From: Pseudomonadota bacterium
GTDB taxonomy: Bacteria; Desulfobacterota; Desulfovibrionia; Desulfovibrionales; Desulfovibrionaceae
Length of the DNA stretch: 64,000 nt
NCBI GenBank assembly: GCA_023460395.1
Contig: JAEWQB010000004.1
Span: 62,001-126,000 of the forward strand
Direction: 5' to 3'
Position numbers and translations under genes: made by a program. The notes under the pieces are model-generated. The model was not told the origin of the DNA. It saw only the letters and a program-made list of their open reading frames with translations, and made no database searches. Within the stretch, counting starts at the first letter, position 1, and each line of letters opens with the position of its first letter. Below, one piece after another: positions 33,748 to 42,848 of this stretch.

Positions 33748-34587
33748 ATGCAAAACGCCAGAAAAGTCCAGAATGCGGTAAGCGGCATACGCAAACGCAT
33801 TGGCGATCACTGCACCGGAGACGCAACCCCCACTCTTGGCATCATCCTCGGCACCGGTCTTGGCGGTTTAGCCGACGCGGTACGCGTGCATGCCACCGTT
33901 CCCTACGCGGACATTCCAGACTTTCCCCGGTCCACTGTGCAGTCCCACGCGGGGCAATTTCTTTTTGGCACTCTGGGCGGTCTGCCCGTGGTGCTGCAAC
34001 AAGGGCGTAACCACCTGTACGAAGGCTACCAGCCCGACGATGTTTGCATGGGCGTCCGCTGTATGGCGGCACTGGGCGCGCGCACGCTTATTGTCACCAA
34101 CGCCGCGGGCTGCCTGAATCCTCAGTGGCAGGCTGGCGACCTTATGGTCATTGCCGACCACATTAACACGACAGGACGCTCTCCGCTAACCGGAGAAAAC
34201 CACGATGCGTGGGGCCTCCGTTTTCCCGACATGAGCCGCGCTTACGATCCCGCCCTGCGGGAACTTGCCATGCGCTCCGCCCTTAATATAGGCATTCGGC
34301 TGGAAAGTGGCATATATGCGGGCGTTTGCGGACCACAGATGGAAACCCCGGCGGAAACCCGCATGCTTCGAATGTTGGGAGCCGATGCCGTGGGCATGTC
34401 CACCGTTATGGAGGTCATTGCAGCCCGTCATATGGGCTTGCGGGTGCTTGGTTTCTCCTGTCTGACCAACAAAAATTTACCGGACTGCATGGAAGAGGCA
34501 CCGCTGGAGCAGGTTATCGCCATGGCTACCCGTTCCGGCACGAACCTCGCCCGACTTATTGAAAATGTGGTGGCGCAGATGGCGTAA
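33748..34587 (+). CDS. Purine nucleoside phosphorylase, trimeric type
   Basis: 279 residues from the ATG at 33748 with AGGA upstream; longer in-frame readings run through the motA promoter. Conserved features are LGIILGTGLGGLA (phosphate loop), HLYEGYQPDDV, IVTNAAGCLNP, GVCGPQMETPAETRML and VGMSTVMEVIAARHMGL with TNKNL, all typical of trimeric PNP for inosine and guanosine. It splits nucleosides to base and ribose-1-phosphate in purine salvage. 5'-methylthioadenosine phosphorylase is related, but the VGMST...TNK pattern favours PNP. Confidence 0.9.
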   Translation: MQNARKVQNAVSGIRKRIGDHCTGDATPTLGIILGTGLGGLADAVRVHATVPYADIPDFPRSTVQSHAGQFLFGTLGGLPVVLQQGRNHLYEGYQPDDVCMGVRCMAALGARTLIVTNAAGCLNPQWQAGDLMVIADHINTTGRSPLTGENHDAWGLRFPDMSRAYDPALRELAMRSALNIGIRLESGIYAGVCGPQMETPAETRMLRMLGADAVGMSTVMEVIAARHMGLRVLGFSCLTNKNLPDCMEEAPLEQVIAMATRSGTNLARLIENVVAQMA

Positions 34588-34660
34588 CCGCCCTTGCCTA
34601 CTCGCCCTTCCCGGCCCCGTCCAGTCTGCGCTCTCCATGGTGAGCCGCTGCGGCACGTGC

Positions 34661-34936
34661 TTATGACGTGGTGCCTCGTGGAGCAATGTCCCCATGCTGG
34701 GCTATTTTCTCGTCTTCATACGGGGCAAGCTGTTTGCGATACCACTCAAGCTTGGCATGTTCCATAGCGCTGGAACACATGGCAAGCTTGGCATAGCTCT
34801 TTCCCGTCCGCTCAATCAGCATGGTGGCAAGCTGGTACATGCAGTAATTCAGTTCACCTTCGTTCTGTATCTGCTCGGCGCACTCCGCGAGCGCCTCGTC
34901 AAATACCGCGCGACGCTCTTTGGGAATATAGGGCAT
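34661..34936 (-). CDS. Small conserved protein, DUF6899-like
   Basis: 91 residues from the ATG at 34936, which has TTGGAGG at good spacing; a longer frame exists without support. The opening MPYIPKERRAVFDEAL, the central GELNYCMYQLATMLIERTGKSY and the end AKLEWYRKQLAPYEDEKIAQHGD match my memory of a small family seen in Desulfovibrio-like genomes and in phages (DUF6899). Function is unknown. It is convergent with the PNP gene and divergent from the FapA-like gene. Confidence 0.75.
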   Translation of the reverse strand: MPYIPKERRAVFDEALAECAEQIQNEGELNYCMYQLATMLIERTGKSYAKLAMCSSAMEHAKLEWYRKQLAPYEDEKIAQHGDIAPRGTTS

Positions 34937-35245
34937 AGCATCCTCCAAGCCTGTATTCATGCGGACGGCCCGCCCGCGTTTCGCATGGTACCTTCCCATA
35001 CGCCCCAAGGGCAAGTAAGGAGTTGCCCCGGCGGCCCGATTCCGCCAAGCTTGCCTTCCCTGCCGGTTTGGCCTACCCTTCCTCCGGGGGGTCTGGAAAA
35101 GACAGATGCCCGGCGCACGGACACACTCACCTGCGTGCCGGTCATCATCGGGGTGTCACGCCGCCGGATTGCCGTGAAAAATTTTCCCGCGTGCATCCGC
35201 AATGTGGCACTCCTTGGGCAGACTCGCAAGAACGGTGCGGTATCC

Positions 35246-37126
35246 ATGAATGCGTCCAGCGCAACCTTGACCATTGCCATTTCCGAGGACGGTCTGACAG
35301 CCAGCCTCGCTGATCCAATAACGTTTCCTCCCGCGCGGTTTTCACCGGCAACGGTGCGGTACGCCCTCGCTCAAGCAGGCGTTCAGGTGGAGCCGGAACC
35401 GGGCGCTCTGGACCGTTTGTGCACCAGTGTGGTCAACGGTCAAGCTGCCGGTGGCTATGTGCTTGTCCGGGGCACACCTCCTCAACCGGCGCGTGATGCG
35501 GTCTTTACGCCTGAAGGCGACCTCCGCTACCCGGTCTTCCCCGGCAGCCGTGTCGGGCATCTGACTCCGGGCACGTCTGCGCTGCCCGGCATTTCGGTCA
35601 CGGGCGATCCCCTCTCTCCTCCCGGCCCTGCGACAGGCACGCCGATTATTCTGCCGGATAACTCCTATTGCCACTATGACCGCGTAACGGGAGAAATTCG
35701 CGCGGAACGATACGGGCTTATGGTGCGCGAAGCGTGCCGCCTTTTCCTGCGTCCGCTTATCGCCGTTTCCGAAGACGGTATGCGGGCTGAGGCCACCCTC
35801 TATCGGCATGACCACCGGGGAAAACCCGTGTCCGCCGACAGACTTGCCGAAGCCTTGCGCACGCAGGGAATTGTCGCGCCTCTGCACCGCAGCGCCTTTG
35901 CTGCCGCAATGCAGCGCCTCATCGAGTCGGGAGAAGACAATTGCACCGCTCCCGTTGCCTTCGGGAAACGCCCCGTGCACGGAAAAAACGGCTGGTTTGA
36001 GCAGTACGTGCAGGACGACCGCTCCGCAGTGGGCCAACTGGGTGCTGACGGCACTATGAACTACCGGGAACGCGGCATTATCCGCTCCGTTCCGGCGGAC
36101 GTGCGCATTGGCAAGTTGCATGCGCCCACACGGGGCAATGCCGGAAAAACCGTGCTAGGCGCTCTGGTGCCTCCCAGAGAAGGGACTGTCCTGCATATCA
36201 CCACTGGTGAAAATGTTGTTGCCACGGAAACCGGATCGGAATTTCTCTCGCAAAGCGCGGGCATGATCTTTTTCGCCAAAAACACGCTTTCCGTCACGGA
36301 GGTTTTCACCACGCAGGGCAACGTGGATATGAGCACCGGCAACCTGAAACTGGAACGGGGTTCTGTGCATGTGCGCGGAGCCGTACTTTCTGGATTTGGC
36401 GTTAGCTGTCCCCGGAATATACTGGTGGAAGACACTGTGGAAAGCGCCACTATCAGCGCCGGGGGGCATGTGGAAGTGCGCGGCGGCATTGTGATGGACC
36501 GCGAAGGTACCATCTCCGCAGGTGGCAGCGTCAGCGCCATATATGCCAAAGGAGCGACTATTGAGGCGGGAGAGGACGTCGTTATCTCCCACGCGCTGGA
36601 CAACTGCACGGTTTTTGCCGGGCGAGACGTCCTTGCCACTGCGGGCCGTGGCAGAATTACCGGCTCCACGGTGCGTTGCGCAGGCTCCGTATCAGCCAAC
36701 GAAGTCGGCTCGGAATTAGGCGTGGCTACCACAATCCTTCTGGGGCTGGAACCACCCGCCTCGGTCCATTTGCCGCGTAAACGGGAACTCGAATCCATGC
36801 TGAATAAAATCCGCGCCACGCTGGGAGCGGGCAACCCAAGGGCCATTCTCGCCGCGACTCCTCCGACAAGAAAATCCGCAGTGGCTCGCCTTTTGCGGAC
36901 ACGCCTTGCCGCAGAGGTGGAATTGGAAAATCTGGCGAAGGCCATGGAGCAGGAGAAGGAAGCACTACGACAGGGACCGCGCTCTGAGTTGCTTGTGTAC
37001 CGGACCATCCATCCCGGCGTTGTTATCCAAAGCATGGGGGTAGTCATGCGTATTACCACCGCCATGGAGCACTCCCGCATTTTTTACTGCCCGGATGAAC
37101 GAAAAATTATCTCCACATCGCTCTGA
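35246..37126 (+). CDS. FapA / DUF342 domain protein, copy 1
   Basis: About 626 residues from the ATG at 35246; the frame is open much further upstream but lacks family character there, and the start's ribosome site is weak. The first 200 residues vary; then comes the DUF342 (FapA) part with right-handed beta-helix repeats (GNVDMSTGNLKLERGSVHVRG, ESATISAGGHVEVRGGIV, GSVSANEVGS). A helical coiled-coil (about residues 510-585) and a closing beta unit (YRTIHPGVVIQSMGVVMRI) follow. FapA proteins are known for flagellar and polar localisation in Vibrio and others. The second copy at 52168 shares the whole layout. Confidence 0.88.
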   Translation: MNASSATLTIAISEDGLTASLADPITFPPARFSPATVRYALAQAGVQVEPEPGALDRLCTSVVNGQAAGGYVLVRGTPPQPARDAVFTPEGDLRYPVFPGSRVGHLTPGTSALPGISVTGDPLSPPGPATGTPIILPDNSYCHYDRVTGEIRAERYGLMVREACRLFLRPLIAVSEDGMRAEATLYRHDHRGKPVSADRLAEALRTQGIVAPLHRSAFAAAMQRLIESGEDNCTAPVAFGKRPVHGKNGWFEQYVQDDRSAVGQLGADGTMNYRERGIIRSVPADVRIGKLHAPTRGNAGKTVLGALVPPREGTVLHITTGENVVATETGSEFLSQSAGMIFFAKNTLSVTEVFTTQGNVDMSTGNLKLERGSVHVRGAVLSGFGVSCPRNILVEDTVESATISAGGHVEVRGGIVMDREGTISAGGSVSAIYAKGATIEAGEDVVISHALDNCTVFAGRDVLATAGRGRITGSTVRCAGSVSANEVGSELGVATTILLGLEPPASVHLPRKRELESMLNKIRATLGAGNPRAILAATPPTRKSAVARLLRTRLAAEVELENLAKAMEQEKEALRQGPRSELLVYRTIHPGVVIQSMGVVMRITTAMEHSRIFYCPDERKIISTSL

Positions 37127-37394
37127 TGATCCCCGGCGGCGACAGGGCTTCTATTTTTTCATAGGTTCCGGCATGTTCGTATCAGATAGTAGCATGCGTA
37201 AAAAAGCAATACATGCGTCCATATCGACAGACGCAAAATCGTCATAAAACGAATACTTGCGCTTTCCCGGCGTTCGGTATATTTCCGGCAGCGATTATAT
37301 GCGGCAGAGAATTTTTCTTTCCGCCGCGCCCGCCACACCCATTCCCGCGCACTCTGCTGCGCCACGGCAACCCTCTCGTTACGAGGAAACATCT

Positions 37395-39236
37395 TTGAGC
37401 AATTTCATTACGAACGACTCCGTGCGCAATGTCGCCATCATTGCACACGTTGACCACGGCAAAACGACACTGGTGGACGCCATGTTCCGTCAGGGCGGCG
37501 TGTTCCGCGACAATCAGGAAGTTAACGACCGCGTCATGGACAGCATGGACCTTGAACGCGAACGCGGCATCACCATTGCGGCTAAAAACTGCGCCGCAAC
37601 GTGGCAGGGTCGTAAAATCAACATCATCGACACCCCCGGCCACGCCGACTTCGGCGGTGAAGTGGAGCGCTCCCTCACCATGGCCAACGGGGCCATTTTG
37701 CTGGTGGACTCCTCCGAAGGCCCCCTGCCCCAGACACGGTTTGTTCTTAAAAAGACACTGGAAGCCGGTCTTAAGGTTATCGTTGTGGTCAACAAAATTG
37801 ACCGCAAAGACGCCCGTCCCGCCGAAGTGCTGAACGAAATTTACGACCTGTTTATTGATCTGGACGCCAACGACGAGCAACTCGAATTCCCCGTGCTGTA
37901 CGCTATCGGTCGCGAAGGCGTGGCTATGTGCGAGCTGGAAGACGAGCGTAAAGACCTCACGCCGCTGTTTGAAACCATCATCAGCAAAATTCCCGGCCCG
38001 GCTTACGATGCTGACCAGCCGTTCCAGATGCTGGTAGCCGACCTTTCCTATTCTGAATATCTGGGCCGGTTGGCGGTGGGCCGCGTGTTCCACGGCAGAG
38101 CGCATAACAACGACGCCCTTGCCTGCATCGGCATGGACGGCAAAGCCAAGTCGCTGAAAGTGACCAAGCTCCAGACTTACGAAGGGGCCTCCCTGCGTGA
38201 AACCAACGAAGCCACTGCCGGTGACATTGTTGTCATTTCCGGCATTGAGGACGTGAAAATCGGCGACACTATTTGCACCCGCGATAATCCGCGTGCGCTC
38301 AAGCGCATTGACGTGGACGAACCGACGGTTTCCATGCGCTTCGCCATTAACACCTCGCCGCTGGTGGGTCAGGAAGGCAAGCTGGTACAGTCCAGCAAAA
38401 TTCGTGAGCGCCTGCAAAAAGAAATGCTGCGTAACGTGGCTATCAAAGTGGAAGACAGCGACGAACGCGACAGTTTTATCGTGAAAGGCCGCGGTGAATT
38501 CCAGATGGCCATCATCGTGGAACAGATGCGCCGGGAAGGGTTTGAACTGAGCGTAGGCCGCCCCGAAGTTATCTTCAAAACCGTGGACGGTAAGCTGCAC
38601 GAGCCTATTGAAGAACTTTTCATCGACTGCGACGAAGCGTTCCTCGGCATCATTACCGAAAAACTTTCCGTGCGTAAGGGCCGCATGACCAATCTGGTCA
38701 ACAACGGCACAGGACGCGTCCGCATGGAATTTTCCGTACCTTCGCGTGGCATTATCGGCTACCGGGACGAATTCCTTACAGACACCAAGGGCACCGGCAT
38801 CATGAACTCTTTGTTCGCCGGATACGAACCGCACCGCGGCGACTTCCCCACACGCTTCACCGGTTCCATTGTGGCAGACCGCTCCGGCGTAGCCGTGGCC
38901 TATGCTCTGTTTAACCTCGAACCGCGTGGTGAACTGTTCCTCAAGCCCGGTGAACCCGTGTACGAGGGAATGATTGTCGGTGAGCATAACCGGGATAACG
39001 ACATTGACGTGAACCCCACAAAGGGCAAAAAACTCACGAACATGCGTGCCTCCGGTAAAGACGATGCCGTCACCCTGACTCCGGTGCGCCCCATGACGCT
39101 GGAACGCGCCATCCACTTCGTGCGCGAAGACGAAGTAGTGGAAGTCACGCCCTCGTCCATCCGGCTACGGAAGACCATTCTTCCCGCCACGGACCGCTAC
39201 CGCATGCAGGGTAAGAAAAAGAAGGAAGCGCAATAA
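37395..39236 (+). CDS. typA: Ribosome-associated GTPase TypA/BipA
   Basis: 613 residues from a TTG at 37395 with GAGGAA 6 bases upstream; this start gives the family's normal length and begins at VRNVAIIAHVDHGKTTLVD. An in-frame ATG 46 codons upstream would add a Pro/Ala-rich tail absent from the family. G1 HVDHGKTT, G3 DTPGHADFGGEV and G4 NKID are intact; EF-G-like domains and the TypA C-terminal domain (FMNSLFAGYEPHRGDF, KLTNMRASGKDD) follow. TypA is a GTPase that binds ribosomes and helps growth under stress, including assembly at low temperature. A 624-residue antisense frame here is a shadow. Confidence 0.94.
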   Translation: MSNFITNDSVRNVAIIAHVDHGKTTLVDAMFRQGGVFRDNQEVNDRVMDSMDLERERGITIAAKNCAATWQGRKINIIDTPGHADFGGEVERSLTMANGAILLVDSSEGPLPQTRFVLKKTLEAGLKVIVVVNKIDRKDARPAEVLNEIYDLFIDLDANDEQLEFPVLYAIGREGVAMCELEDERKDLTPLFETIISKIPGPAYDADQPFQMLVADLSYSEYLGRLAVGRVFHGRAHNNDALACIGMDGKAKSLKVTKLQTYEGASLRETNEATAGDIVVISGIEDVKIGDTICTRDNPRALKRIDVDEPTVSMRFAINTSPLVGQEGKLVQSSKIRERLQKEMLRNVAIKVEDSDERDSFIVKGRGEFQMAIIVEQMRREGFELSVGRPEVIFKTVDGKLHEPIEELFIDCDEAFLGIITEKLSVRKGRMTNLVNNGTGRVRMEFSVPSRGIIGYRDEFLTDTKGTGIMNSLFAGYEPHRGDFPTRFTGSIVADRSGVAVAYALFNLEPRGELFLKPGEPVYEGMIVGEHNRDNDIDVNPTKGKKLTNMRASGKDDAVTLTPVRPMTLERAIHFVREDEVVEVTPSSIRLRKTILPATDRYRMQGKKKKEAQ

Positions 39237-39311
39237 AAAGCCGCAGGGCATCCTCCTCTCCGCCACGGTCTGAACAAGGCGGAGAAACGGTTGCCCGCCA
39301 CACAGAAACAC

Positions 39312-39348
39312 AACAGGCGCCGGAGCATGCTCCGACGCCTGTTTTCTT
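39312..39348 (+). terminator. Intrinsic terminator after typA
   Basis: A long GC-rich stem (AACAGGCG-CGGAGC against GCTCCG-CGCCTGTT, with one mismatch) is followed by TTTTCTTT. A second small stem (CTCCGCC/GGCGGAG near 39258-39285) lies upstream of it. Confidence 0.85.
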
Positions 39349-39452
39349 TATGCGAAACGGCTCTCCCATCCCCATGCGATTTCCGTTTCTTCTGACCAAA
39401 GCGTTACGAAATTTGAAACGCCGCCCTGCGGGCCTTTCTTCCCTTTTCCGGT

Positions 39453-40115
39453 CTAGGGCAACCGCGTGCCCACAGAAGGCGCGATGCGGGTGCGCCCGCC
39501 ATATCCATTTTCCGCCACAAGCGTGCGCAGTTCGGCATTCAGGCGAAGAGTCTGGCTGGACATCGCCAACACTTCGTTGGACGCCGCGTGGATAAGGCGC
39601 ACGTTAAAGCGCACGGCACGGGGGGTTTGCGAAAACGTACTCGCCATGATGATGGCACTCCGCACATTCTCGTTGGCAAGCAATTGAGAGCGACGGGTCA
39701 GCAGCAATTCTCCGGTTCCCGGTTCAAAAAGCACAGTACGCCCCTTGCGGATTTCCTGCACCTTATAGCCGGACTGCACAAACCAGAGGGCCAGTTCCTC
39801 GCCCATCTGGCGGGCAAGCGGGCTGGAGTCCTCAAGATTATTCAGGTCCACCGGCGTGGTCACAATAAGGGTATATCCCTTGGCTGGCCCTTCTATCAGA
39901 TTCAAACGCTCCACAAGCTGCGCGTCGAGCATTTCCGCCATTTTGAACGCCACCATGGGTAGGGTGACCGGAGCGGATTTCGGCTTGGGAGCCGGAACCG
40001 GATCGTCCTTCCAAAAATCAAATATTCCTGCCGAGGCAACCATGGGCAGCAGCAAGCATACCAGCAACGTGCCCACGGTTACTATTCGCAGAAGGAATGG
40101 ATTACGTGTTGTCAT
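39453..40115 (-). CDS. FlgO-like exported protein, third gene of the cluster
   Basis: 220 residues. The N-terminal hydrophobic segment (RIVTVGTLLVCLLLPMVASAG) is a signal peptide with an ASA-G-type cleavage site. The rest resembles the FlgO domain: YTLIVTTPVDLNNLEDSSPLARQMGEE and LALWFVQSGYKVQEIRKG. In Vibrio, FlgO is an outer-membrane protein of the flagellar H-ring region. This assignment is by pattern only. It is the last gene in a minus-strand run with the lipoprotein and another FlgO-like gene; the gap to the lipoprotein gene is 13 bases. Confidence 0.7.
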   Translation of the reverse strand: MTTRNPFLLRIVTVGTLLVCLLLPMVASAGIFDFWKDDPVPAPKPKSAPVTLPMVAFKMAEMLDAQLVERLNLIEGPAKGYTLIVTTPVDLNNLEDSSPLARQMGEELALWFVQSGYKVQEIRKGRTVLFEPGTGELLLTRRSQLLANENVRSAIIMASTFSQTPRAVRFNVRLIHAASNEVLAMSSQTLRLNAELRTLVAENGYGGRTRIAPSVGTRLP

Positions 40116-40128
40116 TGCCGAATCCTCC

Positions 40129-40470
40129 TCAGCGCAAACTCTGTATCATGCGGTCCACGGAGCGCAACTCCGCCACAAGGGAATCGCGCATGCCTTCCTC
40201 ACGGGCCGAGGCCAACCCCAGCAGGAAGCGTTCCCGTGCCAGTTCAAACCGGCCCTCGGCGACAAACTGCCTGCCCAAATACAGGTTGAACAGCGCATTG
40301 CCATCGTAAGCTGGCGCCATAACAATCTGAGGTTCCGGGGCGGCCGTGGTCACGGAAGCCTCCGCCGGTTCTTCCGGCGCGGTGTCTCCGCTGAACCGGG
40401 TGAACAACGAACACCCCCCAAGCCATACGGAAACGCAGAGCAGCAACAGGCATGTGCGAAGCATGGTCAT
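40129..40470 (-). CDS. Small lipoprotein with TPR-like helix
   Basis: 113 residues with a lipobox at VWLGGC following a signal peptide (LLLLCVSVW), so it is probably lipid-anchored. Residues about 55-110 contain helical segments (NALFNLYLGRQFVAEGRFELARERFLLG) that look like one or two TPR units. It lies 9 bases after the upstream FlgO-like gene and 13 before the downstream one, so all three proteins are likely made together at the cell envelope. Confidence 0.75.
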   Translation of the reverse strand: MTMLRTCLLLLCVSVWLGGCSLFTRFSGDTAPEEPAEASVTTAAPEPQIVMAPAYDGNALFNLYLGRQFVAEGRFELARERFLLGLASAREEGMRDSLVAELRSVDRMIQSLR

Positions 40471-40479
40471 GCCGCCCTC

Positions 40480-41454
40480 CTAGTGAAAATCCTCGCCCAG
40501 ATCCAATGCGGTCAGGTCTGTAGCGCGGGTGAAGGTTTGATAGTCCTGCATGCTCACATATGTCTCTTCCAACCGTCTCCCGGTATTGGCGATCATACGG
40601 CGTGAGACACCGGTTTGCGGAAAAACCACCTGTGCGGTACGCAAAACCATGCCGTCCGCAGCACGCAGCATGCGCAGGTTCACAAAGATATTTTCGCGGT
40701 CATAGTAATAGGTTCCCGCCACATACAGCGAAAGCGGACTTTCGTTGTATATGCGCTGCTGGTTGCGGGAAAATAGGAATTCCCCTTCCCCGGCACGCAG
40801 AATCAGCTCTCCAGAGGAACGATATTCCCGCACAGGGAACCCGCGCTGATTGAACTCATAAAAGAGCGCTTCAGCCACATAACGACCGAACGAAGAACTT
40901 TCGGAAAAATCGTCTTGGTTCACCAGAGAAACGGGCAAGGCTACCACGCCTTGCAGAGCACGCCTATCTAGCTTGGCGAGCAGTTGGTCCGCCATTTCAC
41001 GAACCTTCAGCTTCAGTTCCCGCGCGGCGGAGTGCGCAGCCTCCGGCTTGGGGCGCACACCTTCCATCCAGATAAGGCCCCCCTGTCCATCGGGAACCAG
41101 CACACCGCCCCCCATCTCCCGCATGGTGCGCAGGGGAATAGTCTCGCCGTCCAGACTTACGGGAGACGGCTTTTCCGTCACCCGCAGGGCACTGCCGGGG
41201 TCAAGTTGCTCGGCGAGCGCGGTGTATCCCCATTCGGGAGTGGTGTGGTCCACGGCTTCCGCCACGGGAGCGGAAGTCCCCGCCGCGTCAAACGCTGACG
41301 CTGAGGGAGCAGACGTTTCGGGAGCCGGAACAACGGGTGATGTTGCGGGAGCAACCGTAGGCAGCACAGCTTCCTGTGCGCTGCTTTGTCCCGGAAATGA
41401 AACGGCGGCTGCCATAAGCAGCCCCGCGAATACGCGTGCAAATGTATGTGACAT
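40480..41454 (-). CDS. FlgO-like exported protein, first gene of the cluster
   Basis: 324 residues from the ATG at 41454, supported by GAGGAGGACAAGG. A signal peptide (FAGLLMAAAVSFPGQSSAQ) precedes a Ser/Pro/Ala-rich linker of about 70 residues. The C-terminal part (about 145-310) has FlgO-like features: VALPVSLVNQDDFSESSSFGRYVAE, ALFYEFNQRGFPVREYR, and YVAGTYYYDRENIFVNLRML. It and the third gene are probably paralogous. Role in flagellar base structure or other surface assembly is inferred. Confidence 0.7.
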   Translation of the reverse strand: MSHTFARVFAGLLMAAAVSFPGQSSAQEAVLPTVAPATSPVVPAPETSAPSASAFDAAGTSAPVAEAVDHTTPEWGYTALAEQLDPGSALRVTEKPSPVSLDGETIPLRTMREMGGGVLVPDGQGGLIWMEGVRPKPEAAHSAARELKLKVREMADQLLAKLDRRALQGVVALPVSLVNQDDFSESSSFGRYVAEALFYEFNQRGFPVREYRSSGELILRAGEGEFLFSRNQQRIYNESPLSLYVAGTYYYDRENIFVNLRMLRAADGMVLRTAQVVFPQTGVSRRMIANTGRRLEETYVSMQDYQTFTRATDLTALDLGEDFH

Positions 41455-41628
41455 CCTTGTCCTCCTCCGCCAGCGTGGCTTGCGTCCCTGCGAGCCACAT
41501 CGACCGGCGAATCCATATGGGGATTCCGCGTGGCGGAACCCTCGTGCTGGACATATCGGCCTGCCGCGAGAAAACTTAAGGCGGCTATGCGAATCTGGTA
41601 CGCGGATATCCAACCTGCCGGATACAAA

Positions 41629-41670
41629 CAAAACCGGCACGAGATCCTGTACGGAGTCGTGCCGGTAAAA
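41629..41670 (-). terminator. Intrinsic terminator of galE
   Basis: ACCGGCACGA (41633-41642) pairs perfectly with TCGTGCCGGT (41657-41666); on the minus strand TTTTGTTTG follows. It lies 30 bases after the galE stop. Confidence 0.85.
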
Positions 41671-41699
41671 ACAGAACAGATCTGCGCGTCAGCGCGGTA

Positions 41700-42722
41700 T
41701 CAGAATTTTTGTTCGTTGTGCCAACGCCATGCGGTTTCCATAAGTTCATGGACATCCGTATGGCGGGGTTGCCAGCCTAATACGGCTTTTGCCTTCGTGC
41801 TGTCGGCCACCAGCGTGGCGGCGTCTCCCGGTCTGCGCGGAGCCATGGAGTGCGGCACTGGCTGCCCGGCAATACGCTCCGCCGTCTCCACCATCTGGCG
41901 TACGGAAAAACCGTTTCCGTTTCCCAGATTAAAGACGTGGGCACCTTCGTGATCATTCATGAAAGACAACGCCCGCAAATGCGCGTCCGCCAGATCGTTC
42001 ACATGAATATAATCGCGCACGCACGTGCCGTCCGGTGTGTCATAGTCGTCACCAAACAAGCGTAGTTCCGGTCCTGTTCCCAAAATTGCTTTAAAAATAT
42101 TGGGGATGAGATGACTTTCCGGATCGTGCGACTCGCCAATTTCCCCGGAGGGGTCGGCACCCGCTGCGTTGAAATACCGGAACGAAACGGACCGGAAACC
42201 GTAGGCGGAGGCAAAGTCGCCCAGCGCCTGCTCCACCTGAAGTTTGGTGCGACCATACGGATTAAGCGGCGAGAGAGAACAAGATTCGTCAATATGGCCA
42301 TCTGTCCCGGTGCCGCACGTGGAGCGCGCGGCGTCTGGAACCGGGTTGCCGTACACAGCGGCGGTGGAGGAAAAAACAAACCGGCCCACGCCCTGCTCGT
42401 GCATGGCTTCCAGCAAATTCAATGTGCCGGTGACATTATTTTCATAATAGTCCGCCGGATGAGTCACCGACTCCGCCACAATGCTTTTCGCGGCAAAATG
42501 CATTACTGCGTCAAAAGTATGTTCAGCCAAGACCCGGCGCAGCGCTGACTTATCGCGCAGATCGCCCCGTACCAGCAGATCTTCCGGCACAGCTTCGGCA
42601 TGGCCTGTGGAAAGATTATCAAAAACCAGCGGAGCATGCCCGTGCTCCAGCAGGGTTTTCACCATGTGCGAACCGATATATCCGGCTCCGCCACAGACCA
42701 ACACATGCATGGGAGTGCCCAT
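41700..42722 (-). CDS. galE: UDP-glucose 4-epimerase
   Basis: 340 residues from the ATG at 42722 with GAGGGGGA upstream. Extended short-chain dehydrogenase fold: the NAD loop GGAGYIGSH, DNLSTGH, SSTAAVYGNP (Ser/Thr of the triad) and the catalytic YGRTK; RYFNAAGADP and FGDDYDTPDGTCVRDYIHV are typical of GalE. It interconverts UDP-glucose and UDP-galactose for cell-surface polysaccharides. A single gene, with its terminator downstream and the DUF3179 gene divergent. Confidence 0.95.
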   Translation of the reverse strand: MGTPMHVLVCGGAGYIGSHMVKTLLEHGHAPLVFDNLSTGHAEAVPEDLLVRGDLRDKSALRRVLAEHTFDAVMHFAAKSIVAESVTHPADYYENNVTGTLNLLEAMHEQGVGRFVFSSTAAVYGNPVPDAARSTCGTGTDGHIDESCSLSPLNPYGRTKLQVEQALGDFASAYGFRSVSFRYFNAAGADPSGEIGESHDPESHLIPNIFKAILGTGPELRLFGDDYDTPDGTCVRDYIHVNDLADAHLRALSFMNDHEGAHVFNLGNGNGFSVRQMVETAERIAGQPVPHSMAPRRPGDAATLVADSTKAKAVLGWQPRHTDVHELMETAWRWHNEQKF

Positions 42723-42848
42723 GTCCGTCCCCCTCGTCCTCACCCGGATCATCTAGCCGGGCCTGCATGGTTATAAGAATGCCGTTCCCGAAGGCTTGCG
42801 GCGTTCTTCCTCTTACAGTACCTTTACCCTCAGGAGGCATACTAGCAG

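Noticed and set aside
37242..39116. A 624-residue open frame on the minus strand opposite typA
   Set aside because: It lies entirely antisense to a complete, conserved GTPase gene, has no recognisable domain and follows from the codon bias of typA.
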